DNA of 33,458 bases from DAOUAE01 sp034433795. Lineage in GTDB: Bacteria; Chloroflexota; UBA6077; FW602-bin22; DAOUAE01. Shown here piece by piece: positions 7,289-15,113 of this stretch (the first letter of the stretch is position 1; the number at the start of each line of letters is the position of its first letter). The notes under the pieces were generated by a model. The model was not told the DNA's origin. It made no database searches and saw only the letters and a list, made by a program, of their open reading frames with translations. A program made the position numbers and the translations under genes. Location: assembly GCA_034433795.1 (NCBI GenBank), contig DAOUAE010000051.1, positions 1-33,458 on the forward strand. Reading direction: 5' to 3'.

Positions 7289-8569
7289 TCAGAGGCTCAC
7301 CGGCGTCGGGCGCGGCCCCAGGCTCGGCGGCCAGAAGCGGCTGCAGAGGTCGGCCACCGCCGCCCGGATCTCGCGGCAGGTCTCCTCGTCGGGCTGCCGC
7401 AGAATGGTGTCGATCCAGTCGGCCAGCTGGACCATCTCGGCTTCGGTGAAGCCCCGGGTCGTCACCGCCGGCGACCCCATGCGCAGACCGCTGGCCTCGA
7501 AAGGCGGTCGGGTGTCGAAGGGGATGGCGTTCTTGTTGGTGATGATCCCCCCGCGCTCCAGGTCGGCCGCCGCCTTCTTGCCGGTGACGCCCAGCGGGGT
7601 GAGGTCGAGCAGCAGCAGGTGGTTGTCTGTCCCGCCCGAGACGATCCGGTGGCCGCGCTCCTGGAGCCGTCGGGCCAGGGCCTGGGCGTTGCGAACGACC
7701 TGCTGCTGGTAGGCGACGAACTCCGGCGTCATCGCCTCCTTCAGGCAGACCGCCTTGGCGGCGATGGCGTGCTCGAACGGTCCCCCTTGCAGGCCGGGGA
7801 AGACGGCCCGGTCGATGGCCTGGGCGTACTTGGCCCGGCAGAGGATCATCGCTCCCCGGGGTCCCCGCAGCGTCTTGTGGGTGGTGAAGGTCACCACATC
7901 GGCGTAGGGCACCGGGCTCGGGTGGACGCCGGCCGCCACCAGGCCGGCGATGTGGGCCATATCGACCAGCAGGTAGGCCCCGACCTCGTCGGCGATCTCG
8001 CGGAAGCGGGCGAAATCGATGATCCGGGGGTAGGCGGTGGCCCCGGCCACGATCATCCGCGGCCGCTCGCGCCGGGCGATCTCGCGCACCGCCTCGTAGT
8101 CGATCCGCTCGGTCTGGCGGTCCACGCCGTAGTGGACGAAGCGGAAAAGCCGGCCGGTCACATTGACCGGCGCCCCGTGGGTCAGGTGACCGCCGTGGGC
8201 CAGGTCCATGGCCAGAATGGTATCGCCCGGCTCCAGCAGCGCCAGGTAGGCGGCCAGGTTGGCTGGCGCCCCGGCGTGGGGCTGGACATTGGCGTGCTCG
8301 GCGCCGAACAGGGCCCGGGCCCGCTCGATGCAGAGGGCCTCGATGCTGTCGATGTAGCGGTTGCCCTGGTAGTAGCGGCGCTTGGGGTAGCCCTCGGCGT
8401 ACTTGTTGGTCAGCATCGAGCCCTGGGCCTGGCGGACGGCCAGCGAGGCGTAGTTCTCGCTGGGGATGAGCATCGCCATCGAGAACTGCCGCCACTCCTC
8501 GGCCGCGATGAGCCGCGCCACCTCCGGATCCGTCGCCACCAGGCTGGCGACCAGCGTCGCTGTCTCCAT
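7289..8569 (-). CDS. glyA: Serine hydroxymethyltransferase GlyA
   Basis: A PLP enzyme converting serine and THF to glycine and 5,10-methylene-THF, the main one-carbon entry. The 426-residue length fits the family. Seen: PSEN near the N-terminus (36-39), TNKYAEGYP (54-62), His126 stacking on the cofactor, Asp203 and His206 (VDMAHIAG), and the PLP lysine Lys232 in TTHKTLRGPRG. ATG 8569 follows a GAGGAGTG ribosome site. It sits between metK (45 bp upstream) and the Hcy-methyltransferase/MetF gene (38 bp downstream), so its product can feed MetF directly. Expression is presumably under the metK SAM riboswitch. Confidence 0.96.
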   Translation of the reverse strand: METATLVASLVATDPEVARLIAAEEWRQFSMAMLIPSENYASLAVRQAQGSMLTNKYAEGYPKRRYYQGNRYIDSIEALCIERARALFGAEHANVQPHAGAPANLAAYLALLEPGDTILAMDLAHGGHLTHGAPVNVTGRLFRFVHYGVDRQTERIDYEAVREIARRERPRMIVAGATAYPRIIDFARFREIADEVGAYLLVDMAHIAGLVAAGVHPSPVPYADVVTFTTHKTLRGPRGAMILCRAKYAQAIDRAVFPGLQGGPFEHAIAAKAVCLKEAMTPEFVAYQQQVVRNAQALARRLQERGHRIVSGGTDNHLLLLDLTPLGVTGKKAAADLERGGIITNKNAIPFDTRPPFEASGLRMGSPAVTTRGFTEAEMVQLADWIDTILRQPDEETCREIRAAVADLCSRFWPPSLGPRPTPVSL

Positions 8570-8614
8570 GGTCCACTCCTCGCTCCCGGCTGGCCGGGAT
8601 AGTCCACCACAATT

Positions 8615-9754
8615 TTAGCGGGCCGACGCCGACTCCGGCACCGTGGCCCCAACCACCACCTGTTCCCAGGGGAAGCCCGCGCGGCCGAAGTGGCCGTAGC
8701 AGGCGGTCCGGCGGTAGATCGGCTGGCGCAGGTTCAACCCCTCGATGATCCCGCGCACCGTCAGGTCGAGCAGCCCCCAGGCGAACTCCTCGATCTCCGG
8801 GAGCGGCGCCCGCTGGGTGCCGAAGGTCTCGATGGCCCGGGCGACCGGACCGGGGTGGCCGATGACGTAAGCCAGCTGAACCTCGCAGCGGTCGGCCAGT
8901 CCGGCGGCCACGATGTTCTTGGCCAGGAAACGGGCGGCGTAGGCCGCCGAACGGTCGACCTTGGTCGGATCCTTGCCGGAGAAGCAGCCGCCGCCGACGC
9001 GGGCCATGCCGCCGTAGCCGTCCACCACGATCTTCCGGCCGGTCACCCCGGTATCGCTGGCCGGCCCCCCGATCGTCCAGCGGCCGGTGCCGTTGACGAT
9101 GAGGGCCTCCGGGGCGACCTGGTAGCCGTAGCGCGCCAGGACCGGGCAGACCACGTGGGTGTAGAGGGCCTGGTGGAGGGTGGCGTTGTCGATATCCGGG
9201 TGGTGGGGCACCGCCAGCACCACTTTCGTTACCGCCACCGGCCGTCCCTGCTCGTAGGCCACCGTCACCTGCGTCTTGCCGTCGGGCCGGAGATAATCCA
9301 GGACCCGCTCGACGCGGACCTGATCCAGCCGCTCGGCCAGGCGATGGGCCAGGGTGATCGGCAGGGGCATCAGTTCCGGGGTCTCACGGGCGGCGTAGCC
9401 GAACATCATCCCCTGGTCGCCCGCACCGCCCTGGTCCACCCCCTGAGCGATGTCCGGCGACTGGCGCTGGATGCGGACCAGCATCTCACACTGGTCGGTG
9501 AAGTCGTAGACAGGGTCGGTGTAGCCCAGGTCGCGGATCACCTGCCGGGCGACGGCGGCGAAGTCCACCTGCGCCGCCGTTGTGACCTCGCCGGCCAGAA
9601 CCGTCTGGTTGCGGGTGACCAGGGTCTCGACCGCCACCCGTCCGTAGGGATCCTGCTGGTAGACCGCGTCCAGAATCGCATCCGAGATCTGGTCACAGAT
9701 CTTGTCCGGATGACCGGCGCAGACCGACTCGGAGGTGAACAGGCGGTAGTTCAA
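8615..9754 (-). CDS. metK: S-adenosylmethionine synthetase MetK
   Basis: Makes SAM from methionine and ATP. The 379-residue length is typical. Motifs: SVCAGHPDKICDQISDA near the N-terminus (ATP/Mg binding), GGAGDQGMMFGYA (the conserved methionine/ATP loop) and the P-loop-like GGCFSGKDPTKVDRSAAY (usually GGAFSGKD; Cys replaces Ala). The start is TTG at 9754, because GGAAGGAGG lies 4 nt upstream and MNYRLFTSESV matches family N-termini. The longer opening would run back through the riboswitch terminator and is rejected. First gene of the metK-glyA-MetF fusion operon, controlled by the SAM-I riboswitch in its leader. Confidence 0.95.
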   Translation of the reverse strand: MNYRLFTSESVCAGHPDKICDQISDAILDAVYQQDPYGRVAVETLVTRNQTVLAGEVTTAAQVDFAAVARQVIRDLGYTDPVYDFTDQCEMLVRIQRQSPDIAQGVDQGGAGDQGMMFGYAARETPELMPLPITLAHRLAERLDQVRVERVLDYLRPDGKTQVTVAYEQGRPVAVTKVVLAVPHHPDIDNATLHQALYTHVVCPVLARYGYQVAPEALIVNGTGRWTIGGPASDTGVTGRKIVVDGYGGMARVGGGCFSGKDPTKVDRSAAYAARFLAKNIVAAGLADRCEVQLAYVIGHPGPVARAIETFGTQRAPLPEIEEFAWGLLDLTVRGIIEGLNLRQPIYRRTACYGHFGRAGFPWEQVVVGATVPESASAR

Positions 9755-9812
9755 CGCTCCTCCTTCCCGTTCCTGGTCTGAGGCGAGCGGCCGGCGGAAC
9801 CTCCCGGCGCAT

Positions 9813-9837
9813 AAAAAATCCTCTCCGGCAGGAGAGG
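9813..9837 (-). terminator. Intrinsic terminator of the SAM riboswitch
   Basis: On the minus strand CCTCTCC (9837-9831), loop TGCC, GGAGAGG (9826-9820), then A and six T residues (9818-9813). This is the OFF platform of the metK leader. The 5' arm plus one preceding G (GCCTCTCC, 9838-9831) can instead pair with the 3' side of riboswitch stem P1 (GGAGA-TA-GGC), giving an antiterminator. Confidence 0.9.
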
Positions 9838-9868
9838 CGTGCGACCTAACCATTCCGCTTGGCGCGGC

Positions 9869-9967
9869 CTATCTCCCCCGTCGATGGGCTGGACTTGGCA
9901 CCTTAGGAGGTCGCTCCCAGGTTGCCGGGTGGTCGTCGGGCCAGTTCCCTCGCACCACTCGCGATAG
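9869..9967 (-). promoter_or_regulatory. SAM-I (S-box) riboswitch in the metK leader
   Basis: Read on the minus strand, the class signatures appear in order: P1 5' strand CTATC (from 9967), GAGTGGTGCGAGGGA, ACTGGCCC, CCCGGCAACC, AAGGTGCCAAGTCC, and GGGAGATAG closing P1 (ending 9869). Known family behaviour: SAM binding stabilises P1 and lets the downstream terminator (9813-9837) form, lowering metK-glyA-MetF fusion expression when SAM is plentiful. The distance to the terminator and the predicted start near 9988 are consistent with an ordinary transcriptional OFF switch. Confidence 0.95.
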
Positions 9968-9994
9968 TGTCGAGCCCTATTCAATTGTGACTAT

Positions 9995-10023
9995 AGCATA
10001 GCAGAGCGCTCCGTCTCTGTCAA
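9995..10023 (-). promoter_or_regulatory. Promoter of the metK operon
   Basis: On the minus strand, TTGACA (10023-10018), a 17-bp spacer and TATGCT (10000-9995). Predicted start is near 9988, about 20 nt before riboswitch stem P1. Confidence 0.75.
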
Positions 10024-10039
10024 GGGCCGGGGCGAGCGG

Positions 10040-10714
10040 TTAGTCTCCGGCCGGGAGCAGATCACAGTAGACGAAGCGCTGCTCCCGCACCACCACCGCC
10101 CCCCGCCGGAGGGCCACCGGCCAGCGGAAGAGCGGTCCGGCGTAGACGAACGAGTGGAACTCCCCGTTCTCCCCGCACGGGTCCACCCCGGGCGGGAGAT
10201 CGGCCAGGAAAGCGGCGTCGAACTCGCGGCCCACCAGGCGCCCATCCAGCGCCTGACTGTCGACGCAGCAGATCACCGCCCGAAAGCCCCGGGCCAGGAA
10301 CTCCGCGGCCAGCTGGCGGGTGTCCTGGCCCCAGAGGGGGAAAAGCCCCCTCAGCCCGACGGCGGCCAGCCGCTCCTCGCGGTAGCGGCGGATGTCCGCC
10401 AGGAAGATATCGCCGAAGGCCACGGCCTGGACGCCCCGGGCGCGGTAGAGCGTCAGGGTCTCCTGCATCGCCGCCTCGTACGCCTGGTTGCTGGCGTTGG
10501 CCGGAATGAAGACCGGGACGAGCGGATAGCCCAGCGCCGCCGCCTGAGCCTCCAGCAGGCTCCGCCGCACCCCGTGCATGCTCACCCGGTCGTATTCGCG
10601 GGTGATCGTGGTCAGGAGGGCGACGACCTCGTAGCGGTCATCCTGTCGGAGCCGGTCCAGAGCCAGGGTGCTGTCCTTGCCTCCGCTCCAGGCCAGGAGG
10701 ATCGGCGTCGGCAT
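10040..10714 (-). CDS. Dph6-like PP-loop ATP-binding protein (DUF71 family)
   Basis: A 224-residue member of the N-type ATP pyrophosphatase family related to diphthine-ammonia ligase (Dph6). The N-terminus has the PP-loop SGGKDS (10-15). The family's C-terminal signature GENGEFHSFVYAGPLF is present near residue 182, and FGDIFLADIRRYRE in the middle is also family-typical. Eukaryotic and archaeal relatives amidate diphthine on elongation factor 2; bacteria lack diphthamide, so this protein must act on another substrate (inference; adenylation followed by ammonia or amine transfer). ATG 10714 begins the PP-loop strand directly. It is the last gene of a four-gene minus-strand unit, 15 bp after the GH57 gene, and ends just before the metK promoter. 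Confidence 0.85.
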   Translation of the reverse strand: MPTPILLAWSGGKDSTLALDRLRQDDRYEVVALLTTITREYDRVSMHGVRRSLLEAQAAALGYPLVPVFIPANASNQAYEAAMQETLTLYRARGVQAVAFGDIFLADIRRYREERLAAVGLRGLFPLWGQDTRQLAAEFLARGFRAVICCVDSQALDGRLVGREFDAAFLADLPPGVDPCGENGEFHSFVYAGPLFRWPVALRRGAVVVREQRFVYCDLLPAGD

Positions 10715-10729
10715 GGCACACCCGGGCGG

Positions 10730-12415
10730 TCAGCGAACTGGCTGGGGCGTCCGGGGGGCGAAGACCGCCGGGTCCAGGAAGGGGAAGGGGTTGTCCTGAG
10801 CGGCGACCAGGCGTAGAAACTCCAGCGTCGCCAGGCTCTGATCGCCGATCTCGGCCGCCAGAGCCAGGCGGTTGAAGCGGGCCAGGTGCTGCTCAAAGCG
10901 CCGCTGGGCGTAGGCGCGCGCCTGGCCGGTGGTGATGAGGAACGGCCAGTCGCTGGCCTGCAGCAGCAGCAGCTCCCGCCCGGCCTGGGCCAGCAGCGGC
11001 CGCTCGTCGGGAGAGGGGACCGGATGGCTGGCCACCAGGCGCTCCATCCGCTCCTCCGCCCCGTGGATGAGGGGCCACATCCAGGCGGTCTCAGGGTTGA
11101 GCCAGGTCCAGTGGCCCCCACCCTGCCCCCAGGAGCTCTCCGGGAGATCGAGGGCCAGGGTGGGGGGATGGCGCTGCAGGTAGTCGGCCACCGTCGTCAG
11201 CCGGATGGTCGGATGAGTGCTCAGCCGCCGCAGCACCTCTTTCAGCCAGGCGACCCCTTCGAACCACCAGTGGCCGAAGAGTTCGGTATCGTAGGCCGAG
11301 ACGATGAGGGGAGGATGACCGTCGGGTGTCTCGGCCGTCTCCAGAATGCCGGCGACCAGACGCACGAAGTGCTCGGCGTGGTCCATCACCCGCGCGAAGG
11401 CGCGAGCCGGGTCGTAGACCTGCTTGTCGGCCAGCGGCACGTCCCGGCCGGTGACCCGCCAGTACTGGAGACCAGAGCCGGGGTCCTTGCGGTGGAACTC
11501 GCGGTAGACCGGGTCGCCGGGGTAGCCGTAGTCGGCCGACCAGACCTGGAGACCGGTCCGGGCCTCGCGGCTGAAGACCGCCACCGTTGACTGGCCGACA
11601 AAATACGGGCGCAGGGTCGATCGCGGCGCCGGCGGGGCCGGGGCCACCGCTGGCCGCCCGGCGGCGGGGGTGAGATAGAGCCCGACCGCCGCCCCGGCCG
11701 CCTTCCCGACCGGCTGTCCACCCTGAAGGGCGTGGGTGTCGGTGAAGAAGTAGCGCAGCCCCAGCTCGGCGAGGAAGGTCTCCAGGCCCGGACGGACCGC
11801 GCGTCCATCGGGGGTCAGGACCGCCGGACGGTAGCCGCACTCCGGCAGCCAGATGCCCTGGGGGCGCCAGCCGAAGTGGCGCGCGCTGGTCTCCACCCCG
11901 ACGCGCAGCTGGGCGGCGACCGAAGAATCGCGGCTCAGCAGCGGGAGGTAGGCGTGGGTGGCGGCGCTGGTCAGGAGATCGAGCACACCCGCCTGGGCCA
12001 GGCGGCGGAAGGCCCCGACCACCTCCCGCCGGTAGCGGTCTTCAAAGGTCCGGCGGATCTGTTCGTACCAGGCCTCGTAGAAGCGGGCCAGGGCGGCCAG
12101 GTCCGGCGCCGTTCGGTGGTAGCGGTCGGCGTCGGTCCGGGCGGCGGTGATCTCCTCCTGGAGGTAGGCGGCGAAATTCTCCAGAACCTGGGGGTCGGCG
12201 ATCTGTTCCAGCAGGATCGGCGTCAGGCCGATGGTCAACCGGGGAGAGAACCCCTCGTGCTGGAGGTCGTCCAGAGCCGCAAGGAGCGGGAGGTAGCTCT
12301 CGGCCAGGGCCTCGTAGAGCATCTCCTCGCCGTGCGGCCAGCGGCCGGCCTGACGGACGTAGGGAAGATGGCTGTGCAGGACGAAACTGAAGTAGCCGCG
12401 GGGAGAGGAAGCCAT
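10730..12415 (-). CDS. GH57 1,4-alpha-glucan branching enzyme
   Basis: Introduces alpha-1,6 branches into glycogen-like glucans. The 561 residues cover the GH57 catalytic barrel and the helical C-terminal domain. Family motifs: HSHLPYVR (14-21), GIWLPECGY with the nucleophile Glu192, and AYDTELFGHWWFEG with the acid/base Asp376, placed as in the Thermus and Thermococcus branching enzymes. Also SSWGQGGGHWTWLN, a conserved aromatic stretch. Odd feature: residues ~233-268 are an Ala/Pro-rich insertion where relatives have a short loop. ATG 12415 lies 12 bp after the zinc-ribbon gene stop and lacks a clear ribosome site, suggesting coupled translation. No other glycogen genes are in the window. 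Confidence 0.92.
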   Translation of the reverse strand: MASSPRGYFSFVLHSHLPYVRQAGRWPHGEEMLYEALAESYLPLLAALDDLQHEGFSPRLTIGLTPILLEQIADPQVLENFAAYLQEEITAARTDADRYHRTAPDLAALARFYEAWYEQIRRTFEDRYRREVVGAFRRLAQAGVLDLLTSAATHAYLPLLSRDSSVAAQLRVGVETSARHFGWRPQGIWLPECGYRPAVLTPDGRAVRPGLETFLAELGLRYFFTDTHALQGGQPVGKAAGAAVGLYLTPAAGRPAVAPAPPAPRSTLRPYFVGQSTVAVFSREARTGLQVWSADYGYPGDPVYREFHRKDPGSGLQYWRVTGRDVPLADKQVYDPARAFARVMDHAEHFVRLVAGILETAETPDGHPPLIVSAYDTELFGHWWFEGVAWLKEVLRRLSTHPTIRLTTVADYLQRHPPTLALDLPESSWGQGGGHWTWLNPETAWMWPLIHGAEERMERLVASHPVPSPDERPLLAQAGRELLLLQASDWPFLITTGQARAYAQRRFEQHLARFNRLALAAEIGDQSLATLEFLRLVAAQDNPFPFLDPAVFAPRTPQPVR

Positions 12416-12427
12416 CAGGCGATGCGC

Positions 12428-12733
12428 CTACGCCCGCCCGCCCCGGAAGAGGCGGCGGAAATCACCGTCGAAGGTGGCCAGGAAAGCCCGGACCGCCGCC
12501 ACGTCTGCCAGGCTGACCGGCTCGCCCGCACGGGTCAGCGACTCCGGCATGACGACGGCCACCAGCCCCTGGGTCCGGCACTCACCGCAGTGCAGGGAGA
12601 AGAACCACAACTCGGCGTGCTGACCGAGGATGCTGACGCTGTCCGTATCGTACCCGTGCCCGCAGACCGCACAACGGCCGACCTGGCGGGCGACGAGTTC
12701 TTTGACCTGCTGCTCGTGCCCCGAACTCGCCAT
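12428..12733 (-). CDS. Small zinc-ribbon protein, unknown function
   Basis: A 101-residue protein with a four-cysteine zinc-binding pattern: Cys21-x2-Cys24 (CAVC) and Cys49-x2-Cys52 (CGEC). Between them is VSILGQHAELWFFSLHC. The C-terminal half is helical and acidic/basic (SLADVAAVRAFLATFDGDFRRLF). I do not assign a named family. ATG 12733 is preferred because GGAGAGG lies immediately upstream; a GTG six codons earlier is possible. It is 30 bp after the DUF151 nuclease and 12 bp before the GH57 gene, in the same operon. It may bind nucleic acid or a partner protein, but this is inference. Confidence 0.7.
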   Translation of the reverse strand: MASSGHEQQVKELVARQVGRCAVCGHGYDTDSVSILGQHAELWFFSLHCGECRTQGLVAVVMPESLTRAGEPVSLADVAAVRAFLATFDGDFRRLFRGGRA

Positions 12734-12763
12734 AGCCTCTCCGGGCGGCACCGGGTCGCGTCC

Positions 12764-13300
12764 TTACTTCTCCCGCTTGCCGAGGTCGTCAAGGTCCAGC
12801 GTATTGATGAAATCGCGGAAGGGCGCCGGCATATCCTCGACGCGGGTCGGGCGGCTGGGCTCGGAGGGCTCGGCCGTCTCCTCGTCCTCTTTCTCGCTCT
12901 CCAGGTGGACCCCCGCCTTGTCCAGGACCGTGTCCTCGGCGTAGATCGGCGCCTGCACCCGCACCGCCAGGGCGATGGCGTCGCTGGGCCGCGAGTCGAC
13001 CTCGATATGCCGCCCGTCCAGCTCGAGATGGATACGGGCGTAGAAGACGTCGTCGGCCAGGTCGTTGACCACCACGTGGGTGACGCGCGCGCCAAGCTGG
13101 TGGATGACATTCTTCAACAGATCGTGGGTCTGGGGACGGGGTACCGGGACGTTCTGCAACTGGATGACGATAGCGTCGGCCTCATTGTTGCCGATCCAGA
13201 TCGGCAGATAGCGATCGGCACCTTTTTCCTTCAGCACCACCACGCGCTGGTAGGTCTGCAGATTGACGCGCACGCTCTCCACAACCATCTCCACCAGCAT
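12764..13300 (-). CDS. Bifunctional nuclease (DUF151) family protein
   Basis: A 178-residue protein of the BFN/DUF151 family. The core (~1-130) contains the family pattern VVVLKEKGADRYLPIWIGNNEADAI, then LLKNVIHQLGARVTHVVVNDL, and the signature SRPSDAIALAVR. Some characterised relatives have RNase and DNase activity; this is family knowledge, not shown here. The C-terminal ~40 residues are an acidic, Glu/Ser-rich tail ending in an amphipathic segment. ATG 13300 has GAGAGGAG upstream. Longer in-frame openings are rejected because the core begins at this ATG. First gene of the four-gene unit, with a strong promoter at 13429-13458. Confidence 0.88.
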   Translation of the reverse strand: MLVEMVVESVRVNLQTYQRVVVLKEKGADRYLPIWIGNNEADAIVIQLQNVPVPRPQTHDLLKNVIHQLGARVTHVVVNDLADDVFYARIHLELDGRHIEVDSRPSDAIALAVRVQAPIYAEDTVLDKAGVHLESEKEDEETAEPSEPSRPTRVEDMPAPFRDFINTLDLDDLGKREK

Positions 13301-13428
13301 CGCCAACACTCCTCTCGCGGGCCTCTGGCGCTCGCTTACCCCGCAGAACAGATGCCAGCCGGTGCGCCCGCTGCGCACCGTGGTACTCGCGTCGCGTTCC
13401 CCGGCCACCGCCTCGACAGGTCAAGTCA

Positions 13429-13458
13429 AGTATAGAGGGCGGGGACGCGCCTTGTCAA
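13429..13458 (-). promoter_or_regulatory. Strong promoter for the DUF151/zinc ribbon/GH57/PP-loop operon
   Basis: On the minus strand, TTGACA (13458-13453), an 18-bp spacer and TATACT (13434-13429). It leaves a leader of about 120 nt before the ATG at 13300. It faces away from the fliG promoter, about 60 bp apart. Confidence 0.75.
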
Positions 13459-13520
13459 GCCACCGAGGTGGCAGGCCGCCTGGCGCCCCGGCGCGGGGGG
13501 CGTGATCTCGCCCTCACTCC

Positions 13521-13550
13521 TTCACGCGGACGCGGCGCGTGCTGTAGAAT
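13521..13550 (+). promoter_or_regulatory. Probable promoter for fliG-cupin
   Basis: TTCACG (13521-13526), an 18-bp spacer and TAGAAT (13545-13550), the latter matching 5 of 6 -10 positions. Predicted start is near 13557, about 20 nt before the fliG ATG. This looks like a housekeeping rather than a flagellar sigma-28 promoter. Confidence 0.5.
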
Positions 13551-13577
13551 TTCCGCCAGAAACGGGGGAGGAGGAGC

Positions 13578-14576
13578 ATGGCCACAGAACGCCTCTCCGG
13601 GCGGCGGAAAGCGGCGGTTCTGCTTATTGCTCTGGGTCAGGAGCTGGCCGCTCAGGTGCTGCGTCACCTGAGCGAGAGCGAGATCGAAACCCTGACCCAG
13701 GAGATCCTGCGCGTCGAACGGTTGCCGGGCGAGGTCCGCCAGGCGATTCTGGAGCAGTGCTACGAAGAGCTGCTGAGCCGGGCCAGCCTCAGCCCCGGCG
13801 GCAGCCAGTTCGCCCGCGATCTGCTGGCCCGCTCGCTGGGCAGTCAACGGGCTCAGGAGGTCCTCGAGCGTCTGCAGGCGGGGAGCAACCAGCCCTTCGG
13901 CTTCCTGCGGCGGGTCGACCCGGCCCAGCTGGTGGCTTTTCTGGAAGGTGAGCATCCCCAGACCATCGCCCTGGTCCTGGCCCACCTGCCCCCCGCCCAG
14001 GCCGGGCAGATCCTGGCCGGCCTGGGGCCGGAGCTGCAGGTCGAGGTGGCCACCCGGCTGGCGCTCCTCCAGCGCACCGCGCCGGAGGTGACGCGCGAGG
14101 TCGAGGCGGTGCTGAAGAAGAAACTGGCGGCCGTCGCCACCACCAGCCGGACGCTGGGTGGGGTCGAGTTCCTGGTCAAGGTGCTCGGGGCGGTGGACGC
14201 CCGGACCGAGCGGACCATCCTCGAGTCCATCGAACACCAGGACCCGGAGCTGGCGGCCGAGATCCGCCAGCGGATGTTCGTCTTCGAGGACCTGGTCCTG
14301 CTCGACGACCGGGCGATCCAGCGGGTCCTGCGCGAGGTCAACCAGCGCGATCTGGCGCTGGCGCTCAAGGGCGCCAGCGAGGAGGTCCGGGCCAAGATCC
14401 TCAAGAACATGTCCAGCCGGGCGGCTCAGACGCTCCAGGAGGAGATGGCCCTGCTGGGTCCGCAGCGCCTGCGGGTGGTCGAGGAGGCCCAGCAGCGGAT
14501 CGTCGCCGTCGTCCGGGCCCTGGCCGAGGCCGAGGAGATCGTCATCTCGCGCGGACGCGAGGATATTCTGATTTAG
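13578..14576 (+). CDS. fliG: Flagellar motor switch protein FliG, isolated from other flagellar genes
   Basis: The 332-residue length equals that of typical FliG. The N-terminal FliF-binding domain (KAAVLLIALG, ~11-20), the middle domain with EHPQTIALVL (125-134) and the C-terminal torque domain (GGVEFLVKVLGAVDARTERTIL; MFVFEDLVLLDDR 233-245) are all present. The charged residues that contact the stator in E. coli line up at the same numbering: Lys264, Arg281, Glu288/Glu289 (Asp in E. coli) and Arg297. It therefore looks functional rather than degenerate. ATG 13578 has a GGGGGAGGAGGAG ribosome site. No other flagellar gene is in the window; the neighbours are a cupin gene 9 bp downstream and recF. 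Confidence 0.95.
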   Translation: MATERLSGRRKAAVLLIALGQELAAQVLRHLSESEIETLTQEILRVERLPGEVRQAILEQCYEELLSRASLSPGGSQFARDLLARSLGSQRAQEVLERLQAGSNQPFGFLRRVDPAQLVAFLEGEHPQTIALVLAHLPPAQAGQILAGLGPELQVEVATRLALLQRTAPEVTREVEAVLKKKLAAVATTSRTLGGVEFLVKVLGAVDARTERTILESIEHQDPELAAEIRQRMFVFEDLVLLDDRAIQRVLREVNQRDLALALKGASEEVRAKILKNMSSRAAQTLQEEMALLGPQRLRVVEEAQQRIVAVVRALAEAEEIVISRGREDILI

Positions 14577-14585
14577 GGAGCGAGA

Positions 14586-14981
14586 ATGGCCACGCAGCCG
14601 CGACGGGTGATCACGCCGAAAGAGGCGGTGGAATTCCGGGCGATCGGGGGCCTCATCAAACGGCTCATTCACCCCCAGACGACCGGTTCCGTCAACCTGC
14701 AGCTCTCCATCTGCTATCTGCATCCCGGCGAGGAGGTCTACCGACACCGCCATCCGAACGAGGAGGCCTACTTCGTTCTGGCGGGCACCGGGGTGATGTA
14801 CCTGGAGGGCCATCCGGAGATCCCGCTGGCCCCCTATGTCGCGGTCTACGTGCCGCCGAATCTCGAGCACGGCCAGAAGAACACCGGCGACGTGCCGCTG
14901 GTCATCGTCACCGCGCTCTCGCCGCCGCTGACGACGCTGCCCGAGATCACCGATCCCCGCGCCCGCCCGGCTGGCGCCTGA
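14586..14981 (+). CDS. Single-domain cupin protein
   Basis: A 131-residue cupin-2 type barrel with a complete metal-binding set: His54 and His56 (RHRHPNEEAYF), Glu60, and His95 (LEHGQKN). Gly/Pro turns PGEE and GTGVMYLEG are as expected. Such proteins are small-molecule isomerases, dioxygenases or sugar-binding proteins; the substrate cannot be read here. Start ATG 14586 has GGGAGCGAG and lies 9 bp after the fliG stop, so the two are very likely co-transcribed, although no functional link is known. The Pro-rich C-terminal tail is probably disordered. Confidence 0.85.
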   Translation: MATQPRRVITPKEAVEFRAIGGLIKRLIHPQTTGSVNLQLSICYLHPGEEVYRHRHPNEEAYFVLAGTGVMYLEGHPEIPLAPYVAVYVPPNLEHGQKNTGDVPLVIVTALSPPLTTLPEITDPRARPAGA

Positions 14982-15113
14982 GCGGCGGTCGCTGGTGCGC
15001 GGAGCCGGCGGTCGCGCGCCGGGAGACCAGAGCCGGCGGACTGCTGGACGGCCGCCGGAGAGCCGGGCTGCGGGGCGTTCCCACCGCCCTCCGGGCTGTT
15101 CGGGTGCCCGCTA

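Noticed and set aside
5598..7712. Long open frame (704 codons) on the plus strand
   Set aside because: It is exactly antisense to the Hcy methyltransferase/MetF and glyA genes, whose proteins are unmistakable. High GC leaves few stop codons on the opposite strand, and its product is a repetitive Gly/Arg/Asp/Pro-rich sequence.
9755..9853. N-terminal extension of MetK to 9853
   Set aside because: It would translate through the riboswitch terminator; the TTG at 9754 has a strong ribosome site and matches family N-termini.
9841..10000. Possible T-box leader at metK
   Set aside because: The sequence matches SAM-I core motifs in order, and no T-box (TGGGTGGAACCGCG-like) motif is present.
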